The translations under genes were made by a program, and so were the position numbers. Positions 8,912 through 18,150 of a DNA stretch of 64,000 nucleotides are shown here, in pieces. The stretch covers positions 1 to 64,000 of the forward strand of contig NZ_QFWJ01000002.1 in assembly GCF_003336805.1 (NCBI RefSeq), read 5' to 3'. Origin of the DNA: Marinospirillum perlucidum. GTDB taxonomy: Bacteria > Pseudomonadota > Gammaproteobacteria > Pseudomonadales > Halomonadaceae. Below the pieces are notes generated by a model. It saw only the letters and a program-made list of their open reading frames with translations. It did not search any database and was not told where the DNA came from. Position 1 is the first letter of the stretch. Every line of letters starts with the position of its first letter.

Positions 8912-10482
8912 TGAGCAGCTCTCTTATCCAGACTCTGAAAACGGCAGCAGCCTTTCCACATCCGACCGAAAGCATTCAGGTCCGGGAAACCCACATTTCC
9001 TGGGTCGTGCTGACCGGGGAATTTGCCTACAAAATCAAGAAACCCGTCGACTTCGGTTTTCTTGATTACTCCACCCTGGCCAAGCGCAAGCAGTTTCTGG
9101 AACTGGAAATGCAGTTAAACCAGCGCCTTGCGCCCGACTTTTATCTGGATGTGCTTCCCGTTTCAGGAACACCCGAAGCGCCTCGTATTGGTGATGCCAG
9201 CGAGCCTTTCGAATATGCCCTGAAGATGCGCCAGTTTGATGACTCCCAACTGCTCAATGCCCTGCAGCAACGCGGTGAACTAAAAGAAGAGCATCTGCTT
9301 CAACTTGCGGGCGAAATCGCCGACTTTCACCAGCAGCTGCAAGGACAAACACCTCCGGAAGACCTGGGTACACCTGAGGCTATCTGGGCACCTGCTCAGC
9401 AAAACTTCGACCAGATCCGTGAACTTCTGGATGATGATTCCGCCCTGCAACAGCTTAAGCGTCTGGAAGACTGGTCCGTGGATACCTATGAGCGCTTGCA
9501 GGACACCTTGGCACAGCGACGCGCCCAAGGCTTTGTCCGCGAATGCCATGGTGACCTGCATCTGGGCAATGCCACCCTCTGGCAGGGGCGTGTGGTCGCT
9601 TTTGACTGTATCGAGTTCAACCCCGGATTCCGCTGGTGTGATGTCATCAGTGACCTGGCCTTCCTGCTGATGGATCTGGAAGACCGTGGCCTGAAAAAGC
9701 TGGCCAACATCACCCTCAATCACTATCTGGAAAAGACCGGTGACTACCAGGGCCTGGAGTTGCTCTGTTTCTACAAGGTCTATCGTGCCCTGGTACGCGC
9801 CAAGATCAATCTTTTCCGTTTGGGTCAGCCCGGGCTGGATGATGAAGAAAAGGCCGCTGTTTTACGCCAGTACCGCAGCTACACCGACCTGGCGGAAAGC
9901 TACACGGATTTTCATCCCCCCTACCTGATGATCACCTATGGTGTCTCAGGCAGTGGCAAGAGCACTCTGACCGAAAGAGTCGTGCGCGATCTGGGTGGTA
10001 TCCGTATTCGCTCTGACGTTGAACGCAAGCGCCTTTACAACCTGGATGCCGAGGCTTCCAGCCACTCCCAGGTTGAAGGGGGGATTTACACGCCCGAGGC
10101 CACGGAAAAAACCTATCAGAAACTGACCGATTTGGCTGACCTGGTATTACGCTCCTGTCATCCGGTCACTCTCGATGCGACCAACCTGAAAAGAGCCCAA
10201 CGGGATCGTTTGCGCGAAGTGGCTGAAAACCTTGGCCTGCCTTCGCTGATCATTGCCTTAAAGGCTAATGAAGAAACCCTGAGAAGGCGGCTGATCAAGC
10301 GCCAGCAATCCGGTGAAAAGGTTGCCGAGGCTGATCTTGAAGTACTGGAAAAACAGCTCGCCAGCAAGGAGCCTCTGGGCGAAGATGAACTGGGATGCGC
10401 TGTTACCGTAGATACGGATGCCCCAGCCGCTAGCCAGACTCTGGTCAAGCTGATCCGCGATCACCTGCGCCTGGACGACTAG
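8911..10482 (+). CDS. Phosphotransferase-like / P-loop kinase fusion protein
   Basis: Unknown substrate. The 523-residue protein has two parts. The N-terminal half resembles the aminoglycoside/choline phosphotransferase fold, with the catalytic HGDLHLGN at about 213-220 and a downstream DCIEFNP that supplies the metal-binding acidic residue. The C-terminal third is a P-loop kinase with Walker A GVSGSGKST at about 343-351 and a DATNLKR motif. Such bifunctional proteins are widespread in proteobacteria but not biochemically defined. It overlaps the hemL stop by one base, and its own stop shares a CTAG with the stop of the convergent chaN. Confidence 0.85.
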   Translation: MSSSLIQTLKTAAAFPHPTESIQVRETHISWVVLTGEFAYKIKKPVDFGFLDYSTLAKRKQFLELEMQLNQRLAPDFYLDVLPVSGTPEAPRIGDASEPFEYALKMRQFDDSQLLNALQQRGELKEEHLLQLAGEIADFHQQLQGQTPPEDLGTPEAIWAPAQQNFDQIRELLDDDSALQQLKRLEDWSVDTYERLQDTLAQRRAQGFVRECHGDLHLGNATLWQGRVVAFDCIEFNPGFRWCDVISDLAFLLMDLEDRGLKKLANITLNHYLEKTGDYQGLELLCFYKVYRALVRAKINLFRLGQPGLDDEEKAAVLRQYRSYTDLAESYTDFHPPYLMITYGVSGSGKSTLTERVVRDLGGIRIRSDVERKRLYNLDAEASSHSQVEGGIYTPEATEKTYQKLTDLADLVLRSCHPVTLDATNLKRAQRDRLREVAENLGLPSLIIALKANEETLRRRLIKRQQSGEKVAEADLEVLEKQLASKEPLGEDELGCAVTVDTDAPAASQTLVKLIRDHLRLDD

Positions 10483-11426
10483 TCCTGCCGGAAGCGGGCA
10501 CAGTAATCCTTGGCTGGAAGGGCCGGGGTAAAAAAGAGGTAGTCATAAGCCGGAATACCCTCAACGCTCTGAGAGGGCAGGTAGGCTTGTGGCTCCTCTG
10601 CCTCGCCCACTTGCTGCAAACCGACACTTACCCGCGGCAAGGACTCAGGTAACCAGCGGGGCACTCCCAGGTCGGCACGCACATGAACACTGCCTGCCAG
10701 AAAAATATGAACCCCTGCAGAAGCTTCAGCTCCTGCCAGCACCTCTGCCATCGCCTGGTCGCGAGCCAACTGCACCTGACGCATCCGGGGTAGCTGTTCC
10801 TGGGGCAGCTGACCACAGTGGCCTTCATCAATCAACTCATCCAAGGCCTGTGCCTGCTCAACCGTCAGTGCCGAGCGTGAAGCACCTTCCCGATAGACCT
10901 GCCTTTTTTCAGCAGTCGTCAGATCCGTGGCCAGAACACCTTCAGCTTTGCCCAGCCCCAGCTGAACCAGGGGACCATAATCTTCCCAGGGCCAGCCTGG
11001 ATCTGGCCAATCAAGATCCTCTGCGGTCACCGACGCTTGCCCGCTAAACTCATCCAATAGAGGCTGTTGATCCTGGTACAGCATTTCCAGCGCCAGATAG
11101 CCCAACCGCTCCTGCGTAGCCAGCATCTCTAACCAGGCAGCAGCCAAACGCTGATGATCGGGATGGTCATGCTGCTCTCCTATTAGCAACCAGGCTCCAG
11201 CAGGTAGCTGCTCCAGCAGGCTCTGCATCGACATCAATTGGCCACGCCTAACATCCCAAAGCTGACCAACCAGCGGCTGCTCCAGACGCTCCTGTGCTAA
11301 CCAGCTCTCACCCTCGGAGGCTTGCCCTCTGCCACCGGCCAAAAGGTCAGCACTTAAGAAAAACACCACTAATATCAGTAACCTGAATTTTAATTTTGGG
11401 TGTATTTTCAAGTCTTGCAATGCCAT
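10479..11426 (-). CDS. ChaN-family haem-binding-like exported protein
   Basis: Members of the ChaN family (DUF399) bind haem as dimers and have been linked to iron use; the exact role is unsettled. The 315-residue product has a hydrophobic leader (about residues 13-31), then the family start LLIGEQHDHPDHQRL and later YLALEMLY and FLAGSVHVRADLGVP. No lipobox cysteine is visible in the leader, unlike lipoprotein ChaN of enterics, so it is probably a soluble periplasmic or leader-anchored protein. The ATG at 11426 directly follows a strong AGGAGGGG, which is rather close; a TTG two codons later is better spaced. Proximity to hemJ and hemL fits a haem theme. Confidence 0.8.
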   Translation of the reverse strand: MALQDLKIHPKLKFRLLILVVFFLSADLLAGGRGQASEGESWLAQERLEQPLVGQLWDVRRGQLMSMQSLLEQLPAGAWLLIGEQHDHPDHQRLAAAWLEMLATQERLGYLALEMLYQDQQPLLDEFSGQASVTAEDLDWPDPGWPWEDYGPLVQLGLGKAEGVLATDLTTAEKRQVYREGASRSALTVEQAQALDELIDEGHCGQLPQEQLPRMRQVQLARDQAMAEVLAGAEASAGVHIFLAGSVHVRADLGVPRWLPESLPRVSVGLQQVGEAEEPQAYLPSQSVEGIPAYDYLFFTPALPAKDYCARFRQD

Positions 11427-11546
11427 CCCCTCCTAAAGTGCTGCAGCTTTACCTTGCAATTTACTGGCGTTTCCAGTAAATAAGCTAGTCTTTTCGATCG
11501 GCGGTTGCCGAACACAGGATGATTTATTCAGTCGCGAGGCGCGGTT

Positions 11547-11984
11547 ATGCCAGAAACCAATCAACAACCTGAAAAGAATCAGGACTTTGTTCCCTATCAG
11601 CCCAGTGAAGGGGAAGAATACATGAATCCGGCACAGCTGGCACATTTCCGCCAGTTGCTGCTGAATTGGAAACAGGAACTGATGGAGGAGGTGGATCGCA
11701 CCGTTCAGCACCTTAAGGAAGAAGCCAACAACTTTGCCGATCCAGCTGACCGAGCCACCCAGGAAGAAGAATTCAGCCTGGAGCTACGCACCCGGGATCG
11801 TGAGCGCAAGCTGATCAAGAAGATCAACGATACCCTGGAAAAAATTGATGAGGACGATTACGGCTTTTGTGAAGCCTGCGGCATAGAAATCGGTATTCGT
11901 CGTCTGGAAGCCCGACCCACGGCCACCCTTTGTGTGGACTGCAAAAGTCTGGCCGAAATCAAGGAAAAACAGATCGGCAGCTAA
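11547..11984 (+). CDS. dksA: RNA polymerase-binding transcription factor DksA
   Basis: Binds the RNA polymerase secondary channel and, with ppGpp, retunes rRNA, amino acid and other promoters. The 145-residue protein has an N-terminal coiled-coil region and a C-terminal four-cysteine zinc finger (CEACG ... CVDC, about residues 112-136). The stop codon abuts the gluQ ATG (TAAATG). The dksA-gluQ pair upstream of cbrA is the standard Pseudomonas arrangement. Confidence 0.96.
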   Translation: MPETNQQPEKNQDFVPYQPSEGEEYMNPAQLAHFRQLLLNWKQELMEEVDRTVQHLKEEANNFADPADRATQEEEFSLELRTRDRERKLIKKINDTLEKIDEDDYGFCEACGIEIGIRRLEARPTATLCVDCKSLAEIKEKQIGS

Positions 11985-12899
11985 ATGGTGTATGTGGGCC
12001 GTTTTGCACCTACCCCTTCAGGTCCCCTGCATTTCGGCTCGCTGGTCACGGCACTGGCCAGCTGGCTGGATGCTCGCCACCACCAGGGACGCTGGCTACT
12101 GCGCATAGAGGATCTTGATCCGCCCCGGGAAGAACCCGGTGCGTCTGAGCGTATCCTGCGCACTCTGGAAGCCCTGGGATTGACCTGGGATGGTCCCGTC
12201 ATCTACCAGAGCCAACGCTCTGAAGCCTACGCCCAGGCTCTGGACCAACTCCAGCAAAAGGGAGAGGTCTATCCTTGCAGCTGCACCCGCAAGGAACTTC
12301 AAGGCAGTCGCATCTACCCTGGTTATTGCCGCCAGGGCCCCTGCCATCCCGACCAACCTCTAGCCTGGCGTCTGGCAGTTGACCCACAACTGACTGCTAC
12401 CTGGACAGACCGGATTCAGGGTTTTCAGCAGTGGCCTCTACAGGCTGCCGGTGATGTGGTTGTCAAACGCAAGGACGGCCTTTGGGCCTACCAATTGGCC
12501 GTCACCGTGGATGATCTGGCATTTGATGTTACCCATCTGGTTCGGGGTATCGATCTTCTTGATTCCACGCCCTGGCAGATGAACCTGTTGCGTTACCTGG
12601 CTCCGGATGCCGCCGACTTTGATTATGCGCATCTGCCGGTCATCGTTAATGCTGAAGGCCAAAAACTATCCAAACAGAATCTGGCTCCTGCACTGGACAC
12701 CCGTCAAAGCAGTGAGCTCATCTACCGGGCACTTGTGGCTCTGAACCAGCCAGTGCCGCCTGAATGCAGGCAGCTACCCTGTGAAGAACTGCTGGACCTG
12801 GCTGTTCGTCACTGGCAAGCTGAAGCCATTCCCGGCAAGACGCACATCTACGAGGAATCACTACCCCCATGTACTTCTACCGCCTCGTCCTGGTCCTAG
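11985..12899 (+). CDS. gluQ: Glutamyl-Q tRNA(Asp) synthetase
   Basis: A truncated glutamyl-tRNA synthetase relative that attaches glutamate to the queuosine of tRNA-Asp. The 304-residue product has the HIGH-like PTPSGPLHFGSL at residues 9-20, a cysteine cluster for zinc (YPCSCTRKEL and YPGYCRQGPC near 93-120) and a KLSKQN replacing KMSKS; it lacks the anticodon-binding domain of GltX. The start follows the dksA stop directly. The 3' end overlaps the next small gene by 31 bases. Confidence 0.94.
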   Translation: MVYVGRFAPTPSGPLHFGSLVTALASWLDARHHQGRWLLRIEDLDPPREEPGASERILRTLEALGLTWDGPVIYQSQRSEAYAQALDQLQQKGEVYPCSCTRKELQGSRIYPGYCRQGPCHPDQPLAWRLAVDPQLTATWTDRIQGFQQWPLQAAGDVVVKRKDGLWAYQLAVTVDDLAFDVTHLVRGIDLLDSTPWQMNLLRYLAPDAADFDYAHLPVIVNAEGQKLSKQNLAPALDTRQSSELIYRALVALNQPVPPECRQLPCEELLDLAVRHWQAEAIPGKTHIYEESLPPCTSTASSWS

Positions 12900-13039
12900 T
12901 TTCTCTGGGCTACCTTTTTTCTCCCTGGTTTCTGGTTCCCTGGGGCAGCAGTGACTGGCCCAAACCCTTTATCATCTGGGCTGGCCTGATTGCAGCCACC
13001 AGCTGGCTGGAACAAAAACGCCGCCTCGAACAAATCTAG
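12869..13039 (+). CDS. cbrX: Small membrane protein upstream of cbrA (CbrX-like)
   Basis: Encodes 56 residues starting MYFYRLVLVLVSLGYLF and ending LEQKRRLEQI. It has a hydrophobic N-terminal helix (about 3-24), a second hydrophobic stretch (about 34-46) and a charged tail, so it should be an inner-membrane miniprotein. It begins inside the end of gluQ (31-base overlap) and stops 10 bases before cbrA. A small open frame in this position in Pseudomonas has been named cbrX and is thought to be translationally coupled to cbrA. Identification rests on position, size and membrane character. Function unknown. Confidence 0.7.
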   Translation: MYFYRLVLVLVSLGYLFSPWFLVPWGSSDWPKPFIIWAGLIAATSWLEQKRRLEQI

Positions 13040-13049
13040 GACAGCCACG

Positions 13050-16004
13050 ATGAGTTTTACCCTGACCCAGGTTTTACTGATGGGGGTTGGCTATCTGTCG
13101 ATCCTGTTTGCCTGTGCCTGGATCGTTGAAAAGGGCTGGCTACCCAGCCGCTGGGTTCGTCACCCCTTGATCTACGTGCTGGCACTGGGAATGTATGCCA
13201 GTGCCTGGGCCTTCTATGGTTCTTTCGGGCTGGCTGATCGTTATGGCTATGGCTATCTGACCTACTACCTGGGGATTGCCGGTGCTTTTGTACTTGCACC
13301 GGTTCTGCTCCTACCCCTGCTGCGTCTGACCCGCACTTATCAGCTGACCTCCTTGCCGGATCTGTTTGCCTTCCGCTACCGCAGCCGCTGGGTCGGCATG
13401 CTGGTCACCCTGGGCCTTTTAATTGGCAGCATGCCCTTGCTGGCTCTGCAGATCCAGGCCATCGGTGATGTCATCTATATTCTCACCAATGAGTCTTCGC
13501 CTTACCATCTGGCCTTTGTCTTCTGCGCGGTGATCACTCTTTTTGCCATCCTTTTTGGGGCCCGGCATATATCCCTGCGTGAAAGGCATGAAAGCCTACT
13601 GGTCGCCATCGCGCTGGAATCCCTGGTCAAGCTGCTGGCCTTTTTAGCTCTGGGTGGCGTCACCCTCTTCACTGTTTTCGGGGGCTTTGAGGGCCTGGAA
13701 GGCTGGTTGAAAATCAATGGCGATGCCCTCTCGGCAGCGGTTCAGCCCCTGGAGGACAATCAATGGCGCACCCTGCTACTGCTCTTTTTTGCTACAGCAG
13801 TTTCCATGCCGCACATTTTTCATATCATTTTCACCGAGAATCCTTCAGAAGCGGCCCTGATGCAGGCCACCTGGATGCTTCCACTGTTTCTGTTGCTGCT
13901 TGCCCTACCCGTCCCTATCATCTTCTGGGCGCATCAGGCCCTGGAAAGCAGTCTACCCGTGGAGTACGCCAGCCTTGCCCTGGGTGGTTACTGGTCGCTG
14001 CTATCTTTTATTGCTGGCTTGGCGGCAGCCAGCGGCACCATTATCGTCATGACACTGGCCCTGGCACCCATGCTTCTCAACCACCTGGTCCTGGCTGTCT
14101 ATCAACCACCTGCCCGCTTTGATATCTACTACTGGCTGTTGTGGATGCGGCGCCTGCTCATTGCCAGCCTGATTTTTGTTGCCTACCTGGTTTACCTAGT
14201 ACTCAGTGTCAAACACGATCTGGCCAGCCTGGGGCTGGCCGCTTTTATCGGTACGCTGCAATTCCTACCCGGCATTCTGGCTTTGCTCTACTGGCCTGCA
14301 GCCAACCGCAAGGGGCTTCTGGCCGGGCTGCTGGTCGGTTTTGGCACCTGGTTTATCGGTCTCGGGCTACCCCTGATGTTTGATGTTCACCAGTTGACCT
14401 GGTTCGGCGGTGTCATTCCACTCCGCGGTACCGATGACTGGTATGTTGTTGCCCTTACTTCCATCACCCTCAATATCCTGGTCTTTATTTCCCTGTCTCT
14501 GACCACCGAAGCCAGTGAAGAAGAAAAGATTGGTGCCAAGGCTTGCTCCCAGGACTCTTTACTGCATTCCAAGCGTCTACAGCTTAAGGCCCGTAATTGC
14601 TCGGATTTTATCCGCTTCCTGAGTATTCCTCTGGGGCAGGCCACAGCCCAGCAGGAAATCAAACGTGCTCTGGCCGAGCTGGGTCTGCACGAGCAGGATA
14701 CCCGCCCCTACGCCATGCGCCGTCTGCGTGACCAGGTACAGGCCAATCTATCCGGCATGATGGGTCCAGCGGTTGCCCAGGAGCTGATCGACCGCTACCT
14801 TCCCTGGAAAGCCAATGATTCCGGTAGTGACGATGATATCCACTTCGTTGAGCGCCACCTCGAGGATTATCGCAGCCGCCTGACCGGCATGGCCCGTGAA
14901 CTGGATAAGCTGCGCCGTCATCATCGCCAGACTCTGCTTTATTTGCCCGTGGGCATTTGTACTCTGGGACGCGATCAGGAAGTACTCATGTGGAACCGGG
15001 CGATGGAAAACCTGACAGGTATTAGTGGCGAGGAGGTCATCGGCTCCCGTATCCGCCATCTGCCCAGCCCCTGGAACCGCTTGCTGGATGACTTTCTTGC
15101 AGACGAGCGCCAGCAACTTTACCGCCAGCCTCTACAGATGGAAGAGGCCCGTCTGTGGTTAACCCTGCATAAGGCCAAACTGGATGACCCTGCAGCCCTG
15201 ATGGGGGGAACCGTGCTTCTGGTTGAAGACCAGAGCGACTTCAAGCGCCTGGAAGACGAGTTAATCCACAACGAGCGCCTGGCTTCCATCGGTCGCCTGG
15301 CTGCCGGGGTTGCCCATGAAATCGGTAACCCGGTGACCGGTATTTCCTCGCTGGCCCAGAATCTCAAATATGATGCCGAAGAGCCGGAGGCCGTTCGCGA
15401 AACCAGCCTGCAAATTCTGCAACTGACCCAGCGTATCACTCAAATCGTGCAATCACTGGTCAGCTTCTCGCATGCCGGTCGCCATAAAGGCAGCCGTCAA
15501 TTTGAAGCCGTTGACCTGAGGGCTGCCCTGGATGAAGCCATCCATCTCATCTCCCTAAGCCCCAGGGGACGCAATCGCCACTACTCCAATGCCTGCCCCG
15601 AACAGCTAGTTGTCCAGGGTGATGCCCAGCGCCTAATCCAGGTTTTCGTTAACCTCATTGCCAATGCCCGGGATGCCACTCAGGATCAGGGACAGATTCA
15701 CTGCACTGCCTACCAACGCGGCCAGGAAGTCGTGATTGAAGTGCATGATGACGGTAGCGGCATCCCCGAAAAAGAACTGGAACATCTGTTTGAGCCTTTT
15801 TATACCACCAAGGCAGCAGGCGAAGGCACTGGCTTGGGTCTGGCATTGGTTTATAGTATTGTCGAAGAACATGCCGGGCAGGTTCATGCATTCAGCCCCA
15901 GCCCTTTGCTGGACAGCGGCAGTTGTTTCCAGTGCCGTTTTCCCTTGCCACCTTTATCCAGCCAGGAGATAGCTGACGACCATGAGTCATATTCTGATCG
16001 TTGA
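13050..16004 (+). CDS. cbrA: Sensor histidine kinase CbrA with SSS transporter domain
   Basis: Sensor of the CbrAB system that controls use of carbon and nitrogen sources such as histidine. The 984-residue product begins with about 13 hydrophobic helices of the sodium/solute symporter type (residues 5-500), then a STAC-like linker, a PAS domain (about 625-735), the phosphoacceptor H-box GVAHEIGNP (His near 758) and an ATPase domain with [17 protein letters not shown] and [11 protein letters not shown]. Length equals Pseudomonas CbrA (about 983). The ATG at 13050 is chosen because AGGA lies 8 bases upstream and the protein starts in the first helix; the longer frame from 12990 overlaps cbrX. 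The end overlaps cbrB by 23 bases. Confidence 0.95.
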   Translation: MSFTLTQVLLMGVGYLSILFACAWIVEKGWLPSRWVRHPLIYVLALGMYASAWAFYGSFGLADRYGYGYLTYYLGIAGAFVLAPVLLLPLLRLTRTYQLTSLPDLFAFRYRSRWVGMLVTLGLLIGSMPLLALQIQAIGDVIYILTNESSPYHLAFVFCAVITLFAILFGARHISLRERHESLLVAIALESLVKLLAFLALGGVTLFTVFGGFEGLEGWLKINGDALSAAVQPLEDNQWRTLLLLFFATAVSMPHIFHIIFTENPSEAALMQATWMLPLFLLLLALPVPIIFWAHQALESSLPVEYASLALGGYWSLLSFIAGLAAASGTIIVMTLALAPMLLNHLVLAVYQPPARFDIYYWLLWMRRLLIASLIFVAYLVYLVLSVKHDLASLGLAAFIGTLQFLPGILALLYWPAANRKGLLAGLLVGFGTWFIGLGLPLMFDVHQLTWFGGVIPLRGTDDWYVVALTSITLNILVFISLSLTTEASEEEKIGAKACSQDSLLHSKRLQLKARNCSDFIRFLSIPLGQATAQQEIKRALAELGLHEQDTRPYAMRRLRDQVQANLSGMMGPAVAQELIDRYLPWKANDSGSDDDIHFVERHLEDYRSRLTGMARELDKLRRHHRQTLLYLPVGICTLGRDQEVLMWNRAMENLTGISGEEVIGSRIRHLPSPWNRLLDDFLADERQQLYRQPLQMEEARLWLTLHKAKLDDPAALMGGTVLLVEDQSDFKRLEDELIHNERLASIGRLAAGVAHEIGNPVTGISSLAQNLKYDAEEPEAVRETSLQILQLTQRITQIVQSLVSFSHAGRHKGSRQFEAVDLRAALDEAIHLISLSPRGRNRHYSNACPEQLVVQGDAQRLIQVFVNLIANARDATQDQGQIHCTAYQRGQEVVIEVHDDGSGIPEKELEHLFEPFYTTKAAGEGTGLGLALVYSIVEEHAGQVHAFSPSPLLDSGSCFQCRFPLPPLSSQEIADDHESYSDR

Positions 16005-17430
16005 AGACGAAGGAATTATCCGTTCTGCCTTAAGGCGTCTGCTGGAACGCAATGGTTTTCAGGTGACCGAAGCAGGAACAGTTCCCGAAGCCAGAAACGA
16101 ACTGGACGCAAATAGCTTTGACCTGATTATCAGTGATCTGCGTCTACCCGGTGAAGCCGGTACCGAACTGATCAACCAGGAGATTCCGGTATTGATCATG
16201 ACCAGCTATGCCAGTCTGCGTTCGGCAGTGGATGCCATGAAACAGGGCGCGGTGGATTATATTGCCAAACCCTTTGATCACGATGAAATGCTGACAGCTG
16301 TCAACCATATCCTCAGTCAGCATCGCCGTAGTACCTCGACTCAAAGTGATCAGGCAGCTACCGGTGTTGACACTGAAATGGAAGAAACCGCCAGCAGTGT
16401 TGCCGGCATGCTGGGAGAAAGTCCTCCCATGAAGGCCGTCTTCCAGCAAATTGAGAAGGTTGCACCCTACGATTGCCGTGTGCTGATTCTGGGTGAATCC
16501 GGAACCGGTAAGGAGTTGGTTGCCCGGGCGCTGCACCAGCTTAGTCCCCGAAAGGCCGCTCCTCTCATCTCAGTCAATTGTGCGGCCATCCCCGAAACCC
16601 TGATCGAGTCAGAACTCTTCGGCCATGAAAAAGGGGCCTTTACCGGTGCCAATGCCAGCCGCAATGGTCTGATCGAAGCCGCCGATGGCGGCAGCCTCTT
16701 TCTGGATGAAATCGGCGAGCTACCCCTGGAAGCCCAGGCCCGCTTGCTGCGTGTCCTTCAAGAAGGTGAAATCCGGCGTTTGGGTTCCGTGGAGTCACGC
16801 CAAGTCGATGTGCGCCTTTTGGCCGCGACTCACCGCGACATCAAAACCCTGGTTGATCAGGGCAAGTTCCGCCTGGATCTCTACTACCGCCTGAATGTCG
16901 TGGAACTGGAATTACCCTCACTTAGTGAAAGAGGCGAGGACATTCTTTTGCTCGCTGAACAACTGCTAAAACAGGCTTGCCAACGGCTGAACAAGCCTCA
17001 AGCCCGTTTTTCAAAATCAGCGCGCACGGCTTTATTGGCTTATTCCTGGCCGGGGAATGTACGTGAACTGGAAAATCGTGTGGAAAGAGCAGTGATTCTG
17101 TCCGATGATCACCTGCTTCATGCAGAAGATTTACAGCTTAGCCACCAGCCTGACAAGGAGAGCCCCCCCACCCGGGTCAGCTTTCCCGCCCAGCATTTTG
17201 CAGACCAAAGCAGTTCGACCAGTCAATTTGCCGAAGCCGATCATGACCCGGCCCATCTGCCCGCAGACGACCTCTCTCTGGAGGACTACTTCGTACGCTT
17301 CGTACGTGAAAATGAAGACCAGATGAGCGAAACCGAACTGGCCAAAAAGCTGGGGATCTCGCGCAAGTGCCTCTGGGAAAGACGCCAACGCCTGGGCATC
17401 CCTCGTCGAAAAACAGCCAGCAGCCGTTAA
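15982..17430 (+). CDS. cbrB: NtrC-type response regulator CbrB
   Basis: Sigma54-dependent activator paired with CbrA. The 482-residue protein has a receiver domain with acidic pocket EDE (8-10) and phosphorylation site D52, a AAA+ domain with Walker A GESGTGKE (about 171-178) and the sigma54-contact loop GAFTGA (about 219-224), and a C-terminal Fis-type helix-turn-helix (about 430-480). In the Pseudomonas system its main target is crcZ, immediately downstream here. The 23-base overlap with cbrA implies coupled translation. Confidence 0.96.
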   Translation: MSHILIVEDEGIIRSALRRLLERNGFQVTEAGTVPEARNELDANSFDLIISDLRLPGEAGTELINQEIPVLIMTSYASLRSAVDAMKQGAVDYIAKPFDHDEMLTAVNHILSQHRRSTSTQSDQAATGVDTEMEETASSVAGMLGESPPMKAVFQQIEKVAPYDCRVLILGESGTGKELVARALHQLSPRKAAPLISVNCAAIPETLIESELFGHEKGAFTGANASRNGLIEAADGGSLFLDEIGELPLEAQARLLRVLQEGEIRRLGSVESRQVDVRLLAATHRDIKTLVDQGKFRLDLYYRLNVVELELPSLSERGEDILLLAEQLLKQACQRLNKPQARFSKSARTALLAYSWPGNVRELENRVERAVILSDDHLLHAEDLQLSHQPDKESPPTRVSFPAQHFADQSSSTSQFAEADHDPAHLPADDLSLEDYFVRFVRENEDQMSETELAKKLGISRKCLWERRQRLGIPRRKTASSR

Positions 17431-17449
17431 CACGGCTTCCAAACTGAAG

Positions 17450-17502
17450 GTGTTACCGATGACCTCAGTTTCTCCACACCTCAGGCTTAAAACAGGTAAC
17501 AC
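17450..17502 (+). promoter_or_regulatory. Probable CbrB upstream activating sites
   Basis: A perfect 8-base inverted pair, GTGTTACC at 17450-17457 and GGTAACAC at 17495-17502, lies 75-125 bases upstream of the sigma54 promoter, the usual distance for an NtrC-type activator. The half-site contains TGTTAC/GTAACA, matching what is described for CbrB sites in Pseudomonas. The gap between half-sites (37 bases) puts them roughly four helical turns apart. Assignment to CbrB is inference. Confidence 0.6.
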
Positions 17503-17573
17503 TTTTACTTTTCACTTGCCTTCAGAAGGCCAAAAAAATCTCAAGCACTTGAAATAAAATGATTTTTTTATTT

Positions 17574-17591
17574 TTGGCACGTAAAAAGCAT
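17574..17591 (+). promoter_or_regulatory. Sigma54 promoter of the CrcZ-like RNA
   Basis: TTGGCAC followed by AAGCA gives the invariant GG (17576-17577) and GC (17588-17589) separated by exactly 10 bases, the sigma54 -24/-12 signature. It is 145 bases after the cbrB stop and directly before the A-rich repeat RNA. Predicted start of transcription at about 17601. Confidence 0.8.
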
Positions 17592-17600
17592 TAATAAATA

Positions 17601-18078
17601 GCAAGAATAACAAGAACACCGGCGTCAGAGTTACAGCTAAAACAAAAACAACCCTGTACCTGACCGAACCGACTTCCCTAAAACAAAAACAACAGGAAGT
17701 CAGGTGAACGACCCCTGGTCGCTGACAACAAAAACAACAGCAGCTGCCGGCTAAAAGAAAACAAAAACAATAATTTTCAAGGGTCACCGGTCTTCAGCGA
17801 AAGCTGATGTCCAAGCCGAAAAACAAAAACAATGGCAAGAGACATCCCCAGGGTGAACAAAAACAATAACCACCCTGAGAAAAAGCCCAAGCTGAGGCTA
17901 TATTGTTTTGAATACGAGATGGTCGCAAGCCAGGCACAAAAAAAACAAAAGCGCCGACCTTGATGACTGTGATGCGTATTCAGGGCGATTTAGAACTATC
18001 TCCCTAAAAGGGCAAGGATGCCCACAAGTCAATCGAACCTAAACAAGGGGAAAGCTACGGCTTTCCCCTTATTTTATT
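17601..18078 (+). ncRNA. crcZ: CrcZ-like small RNA, Hfq/Crc decoy
   Basis: In Pseudomonas, CrcZ is made under CbrAB/sigma54 control and sequesters Hfq, freeing mRNAs repressed by Hfq-Crc at A-rich (AAnAAnAA) sites. Here a roughly 478-base transcript runs from the sigma54 promoter to a strong terminator, has no coding frame, and carries six exact copies of AACAAAAACAA starting at 17641, 17682, 17727, 17760, 17822 and 17856, plus looser A/C motifs at 17603-17617 and 17938-17950. Several copies lie in hairpin loops: GACTTCC/GGAAGTC (17671-17677, 17695-17701), CAGGGTG/CACCCTG (17849-17855, 17871-17877), and TACAG/CTGTA extended by GTCAG/CTGAC (17624-17664). Position between cbrB and pcnB matches crcZ. 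The ends are predicted, not mapped. Confidence 0.85.
18045..18078 (+). terminator. Terminator of the CrcZ-like RNA
   Basis: A perfect 11-bp stem (18045-18055 with 18060-18070) closed by a TACG loop is followed by ATTTTATT. It ends the A-rich RNA 73 bases before pcnB, so pcnB probably needs its own promoter or read-through. Confidence 0.85.
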
Positions 18079-18150
18079 GGTTACAGCCTTTGCCCCGATC
18101 CAGCGGTCAGTTAAACTGCTGCTTTGCCTGTTGATAGAAGAAATCCACTC

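Noticed and set aside
17512-17787. Open frame of 91 codons on the minus strand across the A-rich RNA
   Set aside because: Low-complexity product caused by the A/C repeats read backwards; no ribosome site.
17639-17950. Repeated A/C motifs could be a CRISPR array
   Set aside because: Repeats are only 11 bases, the intervals vary (33-62 bases), no cas genes are near, and the position and promoter match crcZ.
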